Source of the DNA: Caldilineaceae bacterium
Lineage (GTDB): Bacteria > Chloroflexota > Anaerolineae > Caldilineales > Caldilineaceae
Length of the DNA stretch: 64,000 nucleotides
Direction: 5' to 3'
NCBI GenBank assembly: GCA_022827195.1
Contig: JAJDTL010000002.1
Coordinates: forward strand, 145,974 to 209,973
Below are positions 11,163 to 19,749 of this stretch, piece after piece; within the stretch, counting starts at the first letter, position 1, and each line of letters begins with the position of its first letter. The notes under the pieces were generated by a model that saw only the letters and a program-made list of their open reading frames with translations, had not been told where the DNA came from and ran no database searches. Both the position numbers and the translations under genes were made by a program.

Positions 11163-12077
11163 ATGGCCGACCTATCCTTACGCGGTGTTTTCGCCCCGAC
11201 GCTGACACCCGTACAAGCCGACCTCACGATCGATCTGCCAGCGTATATCGAATTCTGCAGGCGCCTGCTTGAAGGGGGCTGCCACGGCTTGGTGCTCTTC
11301 GGTACCAACAGTGAGGCGACTTCGTTTTGCGCGGCCGAGCGAATGGCTGCGGTTGACGCCGTGATCGAGGCCGGCATCCCGGCCGATCGACTGGTAATCG
11401 GGACCGGGGCAGCAGCCATCACCGAGGCGGTTGCGCTGTCCCGCCACGCGGTGCAGGCCGGTTGTCGCGGCGTCCTGACGTTGCCGCCATTCTACTACCC
11501 CAATGTTTCCGACAAGGGGCTGTTTCGGTCTTTCGCCGCCATTATCGACGGCGTCAACGACGAGCGGCTGCGAATCTACTTCTATCACATTCCGCAGGTC
11601 AGCGGCGTGCCTCTCTCGCCGGCGCTGCTGGCAAGGCTGGCCGAGGCCTATCCGCGCCTCGCGGCCGGTGTGAAGGACAGCTCGGGGGACGTTGATACGC
11701 TGCTTGGCCTGCACGCGGTTGCCCGCCAATCCCCGGGTTTCGCCGTATTCTGCGGCACGGAGGGCCTACTGCTGAAGAATATGCAGGGCGGCGGCGGCGG
11801 CTGCATCTCGGGCATGGCCAATGTGCTGCCTCATGTGATCCGCGATCTCTACGACAACTGGCAGGCCCCTGACGCCGAAGAGCGACAGGACCGCACAAAC
11901 TGGATCCGCAACGCGATACTCGACTCCGGTCTCAATATGATTGCGGCGCTGAAGGTGATTGTTGCCGACCAGACGGGCCGCCCCGGATGGAGCCGTGTTC
12001 GGCCGCCACTGGTCGACCTGACCGAGGAGGAGCAGGCGCAGCTTCTGGCGAAGCTGTCGCAGCCGGTCGCAGCGTAA
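11163..12077 (+). CDS. DapA/NAL-family class I aldolase (dihydrodipicolinate synthase family)
   Basis: 304 aa TIM barrel. The Schiff-base lysine is Lys171 in AAGVKDSSGD and the catalytic tyrosine is Tyr141 in FYHIP. The usual Gly-Thr-Thr-Gly-Glu loop reads GTNSEA here (47-52), replacing the two threonines of true DapA, which argues for a keto-acid aldolase rather than lysine synthesis. The next gene is a UxuA-family dehydratase that would yield 2-keto-3-deoxygluconate, so a KDG-aldolase-like role is attractive but inferred. Start ATG with a clear AAGGAGC site. Confidence 0.88.
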   Translation: MADLSLRGVFAPTLTPVQADLTIDLPAYIEFCRRLLEGGCHGLVLFGTNSEATSFCAAERMAAVDAVIEAGIPADRLVIGTGAAAITEAVALSRHAVQAGCRGVLTLPPFYYPNVSDKGLFRSFAAIIDGVNDERLRIYFYHIPQVSGVPLSPALLARLAEAYPRLAAGVKDSSGDVDTLLGLHAVARQSPGFAVFCGTEGLLLKNMQGGGGGCISGMANVLPHVIRDLYDNWQAPDAEERQDRTNWIRNAILDSGLNMIAALKVIVADQTGRPGWSRVRPPLVDLTEEEQAQLLAKLSQPVAA

Positions 12078-12134
12078 CAGCATGTCCGAACGTCAACCCG
12101 CCCTGAAACTCTTTGAGCCACAAGGAGCGCTAAA

Positions 12135-13112
12135 GTGTCGCCGCAAATGCGAATCGGCCTGGGACAGTTCAATGAGCTGACCGACGAAAAGCTGGCCTTC
12201 ATCAAGCAGCTTGGCGCCGATGACTTCCTGATGAATACCCCCAGGCTCCCCGGTGACAAGCAGTGGGAGTACGACGACCTGAAGGCAGCCGCTGACCGGG
12301 CAAAGGCGGCCGGCCTGCGATTGATCTGCCTGGAAAACGTGCCCATCTCCTTCTACGACAAGGCGATGCTCGGGTTGCCCGGGCGCGACGAGCAGATTGG
12401 GCACATGCAGACCACGGTCCGCAACATGGGCAGGGCCGGCATTCCAATCCTCGGCTACCACTGGATGCCCAACTCTGTCTGGCGCACGCAGGAACCGGCC
12501 AGGCTGCGCGGCGGTGCTCGCGGCACACGCTTCAACCTCGCCGAACATGACCCGGAAGAACTGACGCATGGCCGGGTCTTCGACCATGAGGAGATGTGGG
12601 CCAACTACGAATACTACCTGGAGCGGCTGCTGCCGGTTGCCGAGGAGGCCGGCGTAACGCTGGCGCTTCACCCGGACGACCCGCCGGTGGAGTCTCTGGG
12701 CGGCGTGGCGCGCATCTTCCGCAACTTCGAAGGGTTCAAACGCGCGATCGACCGCTTTGACAGCCCCAACCACGGCCTTGATTTCTGCATGGGCTGCTGG
12801 TCGGAGATGAACGGGCACGACTATGTAATCGAGGCCGTGCGCCATTTCGGCGGGCGAGACCGCATCGTCTACGTCCACTTCCGCGACGTGCAGGGGACCG
12901 TGCCCAACTTTCACGAGTGTTTCATCAACGAGGGCAATGTCGATCCGTTCGAGGTGATGAAAACGCTGAAAGAGGTGGGATTCACCGGCTTCATGATCAC
13001 CGACCACGTGCCACAGATGGTCGAAGACACAGACTGGGGCCACCGCGGCAGGGCTTACGCGATCGGCTACATGACGGCCATGCTCGAAATGGTGAACAGG
13101 CTGGCGGCGTAG
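12135..13112 (+). CDS. Mannonate dehydratase family protein (UxuA-like)
   Basis: 325 aa, GTG start with AAGGAGCG site at 12122. TIM barrel of the UxuA/xylose-isomerase-like superfamily. Diagnostic stretches are CLENVPI, LGYHWMP, LALHPDDPP (the metal and substrate region), HFRDVQGTVPNFHE and ITDHVPQM. UxuA converts D-mannonate to 2-keto-3-deoxygluconate. The protein is about 70 residues shorter than the E. coli enzyme, lacking an internal segment, so the substrate may differ. The gene follows the DapA-family gene by 57 bp and probably shares its transcript. Confidence 0.85.
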   Translation: MSPQMRIGLGQFNELTDEKLAFIKQLGADDFLMNTPRLPGDKQWEYDDLKAAADRAKAAGLRLICLENVPISFYDKAMLGLPGRDEQIGHMQTTVRNMGRAGIPILGYHWMPNSVWRTQEPARLRGGARGTRFNLAEHDPEELTHGRVFDHEEMWANYEYYLERLLPVAEEAGVTLALHPDDPPVESLGGVARIFRNFEGFKRAIDRFDSPNHGLDFCMGCWSEMNGHDYVIEAVRHFGGRDRIVYVHFRDVQGTVPNFHECFINEGNVDPFEVMKTLKEVGFTGFMITDHVPQMVEDTDWGHRGRAYAIGYMTAMLEMVNRLAA

Positions 13113-13157
13113 CGTTAAGACAGGACTCTGCCTGTCTCCAGCGTCGAGAACTGACAC

Positions 13158-14096
13158 ATGGACTTCGCTCCTCTGGATCCGCAGCAGCTCGAAGACCGTC
13201 TCAATCCGCCAAGCGCGCCCGTGCGGATGGTGCTGGACACCGATACCTACAATGAGATCGACGACCAGTTCGCGGTCGTTTACTCGCTGCTCTCCAGCGA
13301 ACGGATGCGGGTGGAGGCCCTGTACGCTGCGCCGTTCCACAACAGCCGCAGTGCCGAGGCCGGCGACGGCATGGAAAAGAGCTACGACGAGATTCACCGA
13401 CTCCTGGACCGACTGTCTTTCCTGGACCTACCCCGGTCGGGCTTTGTCCACCGGGGGGCCGAAGAATGGATGCGTGACACGAACGGTCCGGTCGGAAGCG
13501 ATAGCGCCGCCGACCTGATCGAAAAGGCGCTGGCGTCCCTGCTGGACGACCCCCTCTACGTCGTCGCCATCGGCGCGATCACGAACGTGGCGTCCGCGCT
13601 TCTGCTCGAGCCGGCCATCCGGGAGCGCATCGTGGTCGTGTGGCTGGGCGGCCATGCGCGCCACTGGCCCGACACGCGCGAGTTCAACCTGTACCAGGAC
13701 CCTACCGCCAGCCGAGTCGTCCTCGATTGCGGCGTTCCTCTCGTACGTTTCCCTTGCATGGGCGTCGTCTCGCATTTGCACACGACACTGCCCGAAGTCG
13801 CCGCACACGTGAAGGGGAGAGGGGCGATTGGCGACTATCTCTACGAGATCTACCGCGATTATCGCGAGGACCAGTTTGCATACTCGAAGCAAATCTGGGA
13901 CATCGCGCCAGTCGGATGGCTGGTAAGTCCGGGGTGGGCGCCGATGGAACGGGTCAGCGCGCCGATTCTGACCGAACAGTTGACTTGGGATTTCGACGAG
14001 AGCCGTCACAAGGTCGCCTGCGCCCGCTATGTCGACCGGGACAGCATCTTGCGCGACTTATTTTCCAAGCTGGGCAGGGCAGCGGCGGAAGGATAG
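13158..14096 (+). CDS. Inosine/uridine-preferring nucleoside hydrolase family protein
   Basis: 312 aa. The calcium-binding N-terminal motif is present as VLDTDTYNEIDDQFAV (about residues 24-39), a variant of the family Asp-rich motif. Further family features are AIGAITNVASAL and the C-terminal Asp in TWDFDESRH. Such enzymes release ribose or related sugars from N-ribosides. 45 bp after the UxuA-like gene, so likely part of the same catabolic operon. Substrate not determinable. Confidence 0.88.
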   Translation: MDFAPLDPQQLEDRLNPPSAPVRMVLDTDTYNEIDDQFAVVYSLLSSERMRVEALYAAPFHNSRSAEAGDGMEKSYDEIHRLLDRLSFLDLPRSGFVHRGAEEWMRDTNGPVGSDSAADLIEKALASLLDDPLYVVAIGAITNVASALLLEPAIRERIVVVWLGGHARHWPDTREFNLYQDPTASRVVLDCGVPLVRFPCMGVVSHLHTTLPEVAAHVKGRGAIGDYLYEIYRDYREDQFAYSKQIWDIAPVGWLVSPGWAPMERVSAPILTEQLTWDFDESRHKVACARYVDRDSILRDLFSKLGRAAAEG

Positions 14097-14135
14097 ACGA
14101 AGCATGTCTGGGAAACGCTCGGGACGTAATCGCTG

Positions 14136-15065
14136 ATGAGCTTCTCGCTCTCCGTGGATGAAACGGCCGAAGCTTCGCTGCGGCGCATCGTGTACGAGCA
14201 GATCGACGGCGCTATTGCCCAGCTTGGGCGCGGCGACGACCTGAACGAAGAGATCCACGAAGCGCGCAAGCACTTCAAGCGCATTCGCGCGGTGCTGCGG
14301 CTGGCGCGCGGCGCGCTGCCCGGCAAAACCTACCGCTGCGAGAACGCATTCTTCCGTGACCAGGGCCGCATTTTGTCGCCCGTACGTGACAGTGCGGTCT
14401 ACCTCGAGACTTTCGATCGATTGCACGGCCGCCACGGCAGGCACATGACCGGCAACGCCCTCACCCGGCTGCGCCACGCCCTGGAAAAGAGTCACCGTTC
14501 GCTTTTGGACGGTTTAGCCCGTGATCCGCAACAGCTGGCAGCGATTGTGGATTCCCTCGAGGTAGCGAGATCGCGCGTGGATTCGTGGAGATTCCGCGCC
14601 ACCGAGACTGCTCCTTTCGCGCCCGGCCTGCAGAGGACATACGCGCGCGGACGGGCCGAGCTGAGAGTTGCCATCAAAAGGCCCACGACCGAAAACTTTC
14701 ATGCTTTCCGCAAGCGGGTCAAGTATCTCTGGTACCATATGCAGATCCTGAGGCCTGTCTGGCCGGGCCCGGTCGGCGCACTCGCGCGCGAGTGCGACAA
14801 GCTAGGCGACCGGTTGGGCGATGAACACGATCTTGCGATGCTGCTGCAGTCAAGCCAGTTACGAAAACTGCAGGAGGAAAGAGGAGACTTGGCCGATTTG
14901 CTCAACGTCCTGGCGGACCGAGAGCGGAGCCATATTCGGCGCACTGCCTCGCTACAGGCCGCGCGGATTTACCAGGAAAGGCCGGACCGCTTCGCCGGGC
15001 GCATTGCAGCCTACTGGCACGCTAGTCAGAGAGCCAAGTTTCTGAAGGCTGATTTCGGCCCTTAG
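14136..15065 (+). CDS. CHAD domain protein
   Basis: 309 aa helical protein made almost wholly of a CHAD (conserved histidine alpha-helical) domain. The first repeat has IHEARKHFKRIRAVLRLAR (His41, Arg44, Lys45, Lys48, Arg51), the second has His189 in FHAFRKRVKYLWYHMQ, and an acidic loop GDEHDLAML starts at about 228. CHAD domains are known to bind inorganic polyphosphate through these basic residues. No CYTH domain is fused. A PPK1-like gene lies 3.3 kb downstream on the same strand. An HD hydrolase gene follows after 11 bp. Confidence 0.93.
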   Translation: MSFSLSVDETAEASLRRIVYEQIDGAIAQLGRGDDLNEEIHEARKHFKRIRAVLRLARGALPGKTYRCENAFFRDQGRILSPVRDSAVYLETFDRLHGRHGRHMTGNALTRLRHALEKSHRSLLDGLARDPQQLAAIVDSLEVARSRVDSWRFRATETAPFAPGLQRTYARGRAELRVAIKRPTTENFHAFRKRVKYLWYHMQILRPVWPGPVGALARECDKLGDRLGDEHDLAMLLQSSQLRKLQEERGDLADLLNVLADRERSHIRRTASLQAARIYQERPDRFAGRIAAYWHASQRAKFLKADFGP

Positions 15066-15076
15066 GACCCGCGACA

Positions 15077-15682
15077 ATGGTAAGCGAGCGACTCTCACAG
15101 CAACTTCAGTTCATCCTCGAAATCGACAGATTGAAGGGCGTCCTGCGCCGCTCGCTGCTGCTGGAGAGCAGGCGCAGGGAGAACTCCGCCGAGCACTCCT
15201 GGCACCTGGCGATGATGGCCCTCGTCCTGGCCGAACACGCCAACGAGACGGTCAATCTGCTGCACACGCTCAAGCTGCTGCTTATCCACGACGTCGTTGA
15301 GATCGACGCAGGCGACACGTACGCCTACGACGACGACAGCCACGACGGCAAGATCGAGAGGGAGAGGACGGCTGCCATCCGCATCTTCGGCCTGCTTCCA
15401 CCGGACCAGGCGGCGGAGATGACCGCGCTGTGGGAGGAATATGAAGCCCAACAGACGCCCGAGGCGCGTTTTGCGCTTGCGCTCGACCGGTTTATGCCGT
15501 TTCTGCACAACTACCACACGGGCGGCATCACCTGGCGCGAGAACAGGGTCACGCGAGCGCAGGTTGAGGACCGCATGTCACCGGTTGGGACCGGCTCGGA
15601 TGCGCTGGGCGCCGCGGTCGCGGCGGTGGTGGAAGAGGCAACCGCAAGCGGCCTCCTGCCGCGCAGCTGGCCCAACCTATAG
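15077..15682 (+). CDS. HD-domain hydrolase, YfbR/HDDC2 type
   Basis: 201 aa. Metal ligands of the HD fold are visible: His40 in ENSAEHSWH, His71-Asp72 in LIHDVVEID, and the distal Asp in ALDRFMPF. The family includes 5'-deoxynucleotidases acting on nucleoside monophosphates. Gap to the CHAD gene is 11 bp, so translation is probably coupled and the two may act on related phosphate compounds; that link is inference. Confidence 0.9.
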   Translation: MVSERLSQQLQFILEIDRLKGVLRRSLLLESRRRENSAEHSWHLAMMALVLAEHANETVNLLHTLKLLLIHDVVEIDAGDTYAYDDDSHDGKIERERTAAIRIFGLLPPDQAAEMTALWEEYEAQQTPEARFALALDRFMPFLHNYHTGGITWRENRVTRAQVEDRMSPVGTGSDALGAAVAAVVEEATASGLLPRSWPNL

Positions 15683-15802
15683 GGACCGGCGCGGGCTGGA
15701 ACGGTACGCTCGTTCGGCGAATTCGATGGCCTCATTCGCGTTGACCAGGCAAGCGTTTTCCGCGTCCGCAGTTTCCGTCCCTGCCCCTTACTGCTCGCAA
15801 TT

Positions 15803-17578
15803 GTGAGAAAGCTGCGTCTGCGGCCCCATCCGGAACTCGCCTATTGGGCCGTGTTTTTCGTGCTCCACGCGCTGATCTTTCTGCCGGTCGTGGTGATGGA
15901 CCGCGAAGAAGGGTCGCTGCTGCCGGCCATCAGCTTCTCCGGGCATTCTTTCGATCAGATTTGGCGCCAGGTCTTCGTCTGGCGAAGCGCGCCGGACCTG
16001 CTGCATTTCAACTCGGAGCTTGTGCTCGCCGCGTCGCTGTGGGGAATGTTTCCGCGGCTGCGCAGGACGGGCGTTCGCGTTGGATTCGTTGCCGGCTACC
16101 AGATTGTTTTCGGCTACTATCTGTATGAAGGCGCGTCGGTCACCTTTTTCAATTTGGAGCCGGTCTTCTACAGCCAGTTCCGGATGGCGACCGAAGGGTT
16201 CGCGTTTTTTCTGCAGAACGCGCGGCTCACCGTTGCGTTTGTGGCCGGGACTGTCGGGCTGATCGCCGCCGGTGCGATGGTTGTGGCGCGGCTGGCGCGC
16301 CTGGCACTGCCCTGTCGCAGCCCTTCGCCGGCGACGCGTGCGGTCCTGGCGCTGCTGGCGATTGTCGTTCTTGGGCAGACGGCTTACTACCGCCAGAATA
16401 CAGCCCGCTCGGGCATGGTATTCAGCAGTCTGGCGGCCAAGCTGGCGCAAAACTTTGCCGAGTCGCGTCGCGTCTATCGCAATGTAAAGCGCTTCGACAG
16501 CACGAAGGTCCTGCAGGCGTACGATTACAGCGGTTTCGCGCTGGAGCAACGGCCGTCAATCTACATCATTTTCGTTGAGTCGTACGGAAGCGTTCTCTAC
16601 AACCGGAGCGATTGGCGGGTCCGATACCGTGAGCTGACGGGAAGGCTGGAAGGAAGGCTGGCCGGCGCCGGCTGGCACGCGGCTTCGGCGCGCAGCCTGG
16701 CGCCGACTTGGGGAGGCGGCTCGTGGATGTCCTACACGAGCGCGCTATTCGGTCTGCATGTCGGCTCGGACCCGCAATATTATGCCTTGGTCGACAAGTA
16801 CCAGCTGGAGGCGTACCCGGACTTGGGCCGGTTCCTCAAAGAGCAGGGCTACCGCTATTACAGATTGACTGCGCTTTCGATGGGACTGCCGAAATCGGCG
16901 TGGAGAAAGTACATCGACTTCTTCGGCGTGGACCGGTGGCTGCTCTACGAGGACCTGAATTTCAGCGGGCCGGAGTACGGCTGGGGCCCCGCGCCGCCGG
17001 ACCAGTTCTCGCTGCAATTCGCGCGTGAGACGATGCGCAGCGAGACTGACGGGCCCTATCTCTTCTTTACAATCACGCAGAATTCGCACTACCCTTGGAC
17101 GCCGCTGCCCCGGCTGGTCGACGACTGGCGCAGCTTGAACCTGCCGGGCGAGCCGCCGCCGGCGTCGTCCGAGTTGATCGAGCATAGCGAGCGGCGAAGG
17201 AACTATTGGAATGCCGTGGCGTACCAGCTGGAGATGCTTACCGACTTCATTTTGAGCGAACCGGATGGAGGGGCGATCTTCGTGCTGGTGGGGGACCACC
17301 AGCCGCCGCGCGTCTCGCGCGGCGAGGATGGATGGGACACGCCGTTGCACATCATTGCCAAAAACTCCGATTTCATTGCATCATTTGGTGGGTATGGTTT
17401 CGAGGAAGGGCTGGGCGTGTGGGAGCCGGATCCGACGTTCCGGCACGAGGCGTTCTACTCGCTCTTCGTACGGCAACTGCTGGAGGCCTACGGCAGCGGC
17501 GGCGCGCTGCCGCCCTACCTGCCCGAGGGCGTGCGGTTTGAGGGGGAGATGCCGCGGCCAGCTGCGCCTGCCCCCTGA
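15803..17578 (+). CDS. Membrane-anchored alkaline-phosphatase-superfamily protein (LtaS/sulfatase-like)
   Basis: 591 aa, GTG start. Five or so membrane segments occupy residues 12-200; an extracytoplasmic alkaline-phosphatase-fold domain follows from about 250. Glu259 in IIFVESYGS and the pair in VGDHQPP match metal ligands of the LtaS family. At the position of the LtaS nucleophile Thr (TGQGKT in Staphylococcus) this protein has Ser307 in PTWGGGS. It is therefore likely an active phospho- or sulfo-transferase/hydrolase with a serine nucleophile. Substrate unknown; a polyglycerol-phosphate or phospholipid head group is possible. Confidence 0.82.
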   Translation: MRKLRLRPHPELAYWAVFFVLHALIFLPVVVMDREEGSLLPAISFSGHSFDQIWRQVFVWRSAPDLLHFNSELVLAASLWGMFPRLRRTGVRVGFVAGYQIVFGYYLYEGASVTFFNLEPVFYSQFRMATEGFAFFLQNARLTVAFVAGTVGLIAAGAMVVARLARLALPCRSPSPATRAVLALLAIVVLGQTAYYRQNTARSGMVFSSLAAKLAQNFAESRRVYRNVKRFDSTKVLQAYDYSGFALEQRPSIYIIFVESYGSVLYNRSDWRVRYRELTGRLEGRLAGAGWHAASARSLAPTWGGGSWMSYTSALFGLHVGSDPQYYALVDKYQLEAYPDLGRFLKEQGYRYYRLTALSMGLPKSAWRKYIDFFGVDRWLLYEDLNFSGPEYGWGPAPPDQFSLQFARETMRSETDGPYLFFTITQNSHYPWTPLPRLVDDWRSLNLPGEPPPASSELIEHSERRRNYWNAVAYQLEMLTDFILSEPDGGAIFVLVGDHQPPRVSRGEDGWDTPLHIIAKNSDFIASFGGYGFEEGLGVWEPDPTFRHEAFYSLFVRQLLEAYGSGGALPPYLPEGVRFEGEMPRPAAPAP

Positions 17579-17649
17579 AGCCCGTGTCCCGGCAGGAGGG
17601 CGGCGGCCGTATGAAACGCGACACATCCGGGTAAAGGCGGACAAATCGT

Positions 17650-18381
17650 ATGGGTTCAAGAGTTTTGATCCTTGTTTTTGCAATTGCGGCGTTGATCGCG
17701 GCCGGCTGTGGCGGTCGCGGGCGGCCGTCAACGGATGCCGTGCGGCAGGACGAGTCACTCTCCGGCGAGGCGGCTGCGGCCTTCGGCGGATTGCCTGAGG
17801 TCGATCTGAGCGAGAGCCAGGCACTGCGCACATTCCTGATCGACCCGGCCCAATCCAAGGCGGCCTACATTGTGGACGAGGAGTTCTTTGCCGAGGCGAC
17901 GAGCAAGTATGGGCTGGAAGTCGGCAAGTATAAGGTAGCAGGCGAGACGCAGGATGTGGTCGGTGTGATGCAGCTCGATCCTTCGGGCGCAACGATTGGA
18001 CCGAACCGGTTCGCCGTCTATCTGCCGACTTTGCAAACGGACCAGAAGCTGCGCGACGGTTGGATCCGGGAGAACGCGCTGGAGTCGGAAAAGTTTCCGC
18101 TGGCGATATTAGTCGCCAGAGAAATCGTCAATGCGCCAGAAGGCTATACTGACGGGGCGTGGGCGAGTTTTCAGCTGGAAGGTGAGCTGACGCTGCGCGG
18201 GGTGACGCTGGCGTCTGTCTGGGAAGTCAATGCCCGCCTGCAGGACGGCACAATCGAAGGAAACCTTGAATCGCGCATGCGAATGACCGACCTGGGCTTC
18301 GAACCGCCTAACTTCGCCAATACGCTCACCGTCCAGGACGAATTCACGGTTCGCATTGAATTTGTCGCTAACGAAGAGTGA
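17650..18381 (+). CDS. YceI-like lipoprotein
   Basis: 243 aa. Signal peptide with lipobox LIAAGC, so Cys20 would be lipidated. From about residue 60 the sequence follows the YceI lipid-binding beta-barrel: FLIDPAQSKAAYIVDE, then IGPNRFAVYLPTL, SEKFPLAILVA, ELTLRGVTLASVWEVNA and the C-terminal strand. YceI proteins bind polyisoprenoids or other amphiphiles. 71 bp after the LtaS-like gene and 9 bp before the PPK1-like gene, probably one operon. Confidence 0.88.
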   Translation: MGSRVLILVFAIAALIAAGCGGRGRPSTDAVRQDESLSGEAAAAFGGLPEVDLSESQALRTFLIDPAQSKAAYIVDEEFFAEATSKYGLEVGKYKVAGETQDVVGVMQLDPSGATIGPNRFAVYLPTLQTDQKLRDGWIRENALESEKFPLAILVAREIVNAPEGYTDGAWASFQLEGELTLRGVTLASVWEVNARLQDGTIEGNLESRMRMTDLGFEPPNFANTLTVQDEFTVRIEFVANEE

Positions 18382-18390
18382 GATTCTCCG

Positions 18391-19404
18391 ATGACGCAAG
18401 ACCTGATTGACGGGCGCAGGCCGGCCCGCGAGCGGCCTTTCGCGCCGGCCGGATACGAGGCCTCCCGGCCCGCGTTCGTAACCCCGATCGGCGACGACGC
18501 AATCGCCCGCGCCAGGCGTCTGGCCGCCGGACTAAAGAGGCAGCTCCAATCATCCAGCCAGCCGCCGCCGGTCGTCGAAGCAGCTTACCTACTGGACGAA
18601 AGCCGCAGCGCCGACTGCCCGCTGCTCGAACGGGTGCGGATTCTGGGGCTGCTGGCCTCCGTGCTCGACCAGTATTTTGCCGAGCAAGCGCCTGACTTGA
18701 TTGATTCAACTAGGCAGGAGATAGCCGTCCAATTGGACGGGCTGTTGGAGCAGGCCCTTTTGGAGCTCAACCTATCAATACTCCCGGACCTGAAGCGAGA
18801 ATTCGGTATTGTCATCGGTGATGCCAAATCGCTGGAAACGCGGCAGCGAAACCACGTGCGCCGCTTCTTTCGCCAGCAGCTCTACCCGATGCTGACACCG
18901 CTGGCCGTTGACCCAGGGCATCCGTTTCCGTTCATCAGCTCGCACAGTATAAACATCCTCGTTCATCTCAGCAGCCCGGATGTCAGATTCGGACCGCTCT
19001 CCTACGCGCGCATCAAGGTGCCGCAGCTCATGTCCCGCTTTGTCGAAGTGCCCTCGGAGGCGGGAGAGCGGCTGTACATCTGGAGTGAAGATGCGGTCGC
19101 GGGGTTTCTTGACGAACTTTTCCCGGGGATGCGGATTGAGAACGCGTTTCTGTTTCGGGTCCTGCGGGCTTCGAACGCGGCGCCCTCGGGAGACGAATTG
19201 GAGGCCCGGAGCCGCGGCCAGCGCCACCAGCAGCTTGCCTCGCCGGTGGTCCGTCTCGAATACGAGGCAGCCATGCCCGATTCGGTAATAGAGTGGCTTG
19301 CCTCCCATCTGTCTGTGCCGGCTACGTACTGTTTCCGCAGCGACGGTCCGCTGGCAATGCTTCAATTGGTTGATTTGGCCAATCTCGCGCAGGCGGGGAA
19401 TTGA
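18391..19404 (+). CDS. Polyphosphate kinase 1 homologue restricted to N-terminal and head domains
   Basis: 337 aa, about half the length of PPK1 (near 690-720 aa). The match is clear: LLERVRILGLLASVLDQYF corresponds to the N-domain, and YPMLTPLAVDPGHPFPFIS, YARIKVPQLMSRFV and FLFRVLRASNAA to the head domain. The protein ends in the head domain; the two phospholipase-D-like catalytic domains with the phosphorylated histidine are absent. No continuation is seen in any frame of the next 345 bp, which instead hold the serS promoter and T-box. So it cannot be a standard kinase. It may be a degraded gene or a repurposed regulatory protein. CHAD and HD genes lie upstream. Confidence 0.82.
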   Translation: MTQDLIDGRRPARERPFAPAGYEASRPAFVTPIGDDAIARARRLAAGLKRQLQSSSQPPPVVEAAYLLDESRSADCPLLERVRILGLLASVLDQYFAEQAPDLIDSTRQEIAVQLDGLLEQALLELNLSILPDLKREFGIVIGDAKSLETRQRNHVRRFFRQQLYPMLTPLAVDPGHPFPFISSHSINILVHLSSPDVRFGPLSYARIKVPQLMSRFVEVPSEAGERLYIWSEDAVAGFLDELFPGMRIENAFLFRVLRASNAAPSGDELEARSRGQRHQQLASPVVRLEYEAAMPDSVIEWLASHLSVPATYCFRSDGPLAMLQLVDLANLAQAGN

Positions 19405-19429
19405 CAGCCAGCCGGCACTGTGCTAACTT
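19401..19429 (+). promoter_or_regulatory. Sigma-70 promoter of the serS T-box transcript
   Basis: Perfect TTGACA (19401-19406), 17-bp spacer, TAACTT (19424-19429) preceded by an extended -10 TGC. The -35 box overlaps the stop codon of the PPK1-like gene. Start of transcription would be near 19436, just before the T-box. Confidence 0.65.
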
Positions 19430-19435
19430 TGCCAG

Positions 19436-19700
19436 CATATTTGATCGGTATGGCCGCGACTGGGGACCATGTCCGTCAGCCCGCTCTTTCAGAGAGTTGC
19501 CGGCCGCTGCGAGGCAACAGGCGGCAAACGGTTCAGCGCCCCATAGGCCTCCGGCAGGAAATGGCCGGACGGACCGCCCCGTTATAGGCGCAATGAGGTA
19601 GATGCCCCGCCTGTCTTCGTCGAAAGCGAGCGGCGTCTGCGAACTCAGGTGGCAACACGGGTCCTCTCGTCCTGAACAGGCGAGGGGACTTTCTTGTCGC
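19436..19700 (+). promoter_or_regulatory. T-box riboswitch upstream of serS
   Basis: Stem I closes with TGGGG (19461-19465) and CCCCA (19539-19543). Its apical part has the conserved CAGAGAG (19490-19496), stem GTTGCC/GGCAAC (496-501 and 513-518 of 19 kb) and loop GGCCGCTGCGA, the known tRNA-elbow-binding pattern. On the 3' strand GTTCAGC offers Ser specifier codons TCA (19533) or AGC (19535). The antiterminator region has AGGTGGCAACACGGG (19647-19661), with TGGC complementary to the GCCA end of a tRNA with G73, as both downstream tRNA-Ser genes have. A terminator follows. Uncharged tRNA-Ser would allow read-through into serS. Confidence 0.88.
19661..19695 (+). terminator. T-box-controlled intrinsic terminator
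   Basis: GTCCTCTCG (19661-19669) pairs with CGAGGGGAC (19681-19689) with one G-U pair; an inner CCT/AGG extends the hairpin around a GAAC loop. TTTCTT follows at 19690-19695. The 5' arm abuts the T-box bulge sequence, as expected for mutually exclusive antiterminator and terminator. Confidence 0.8.
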
Positions 19701-19749
19701 GGCAGATGCGGGTCTGCGCGGCGACCCTCTTACCTTGCAGGAGCATGAA

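Noticed and set aside
19405..19749. Possible frameshifted continuation of the PPK1 gene
   Set aside because: No phospholipase-D-like motif in any frame; the stretch is explained by the serS promoter and T-box.
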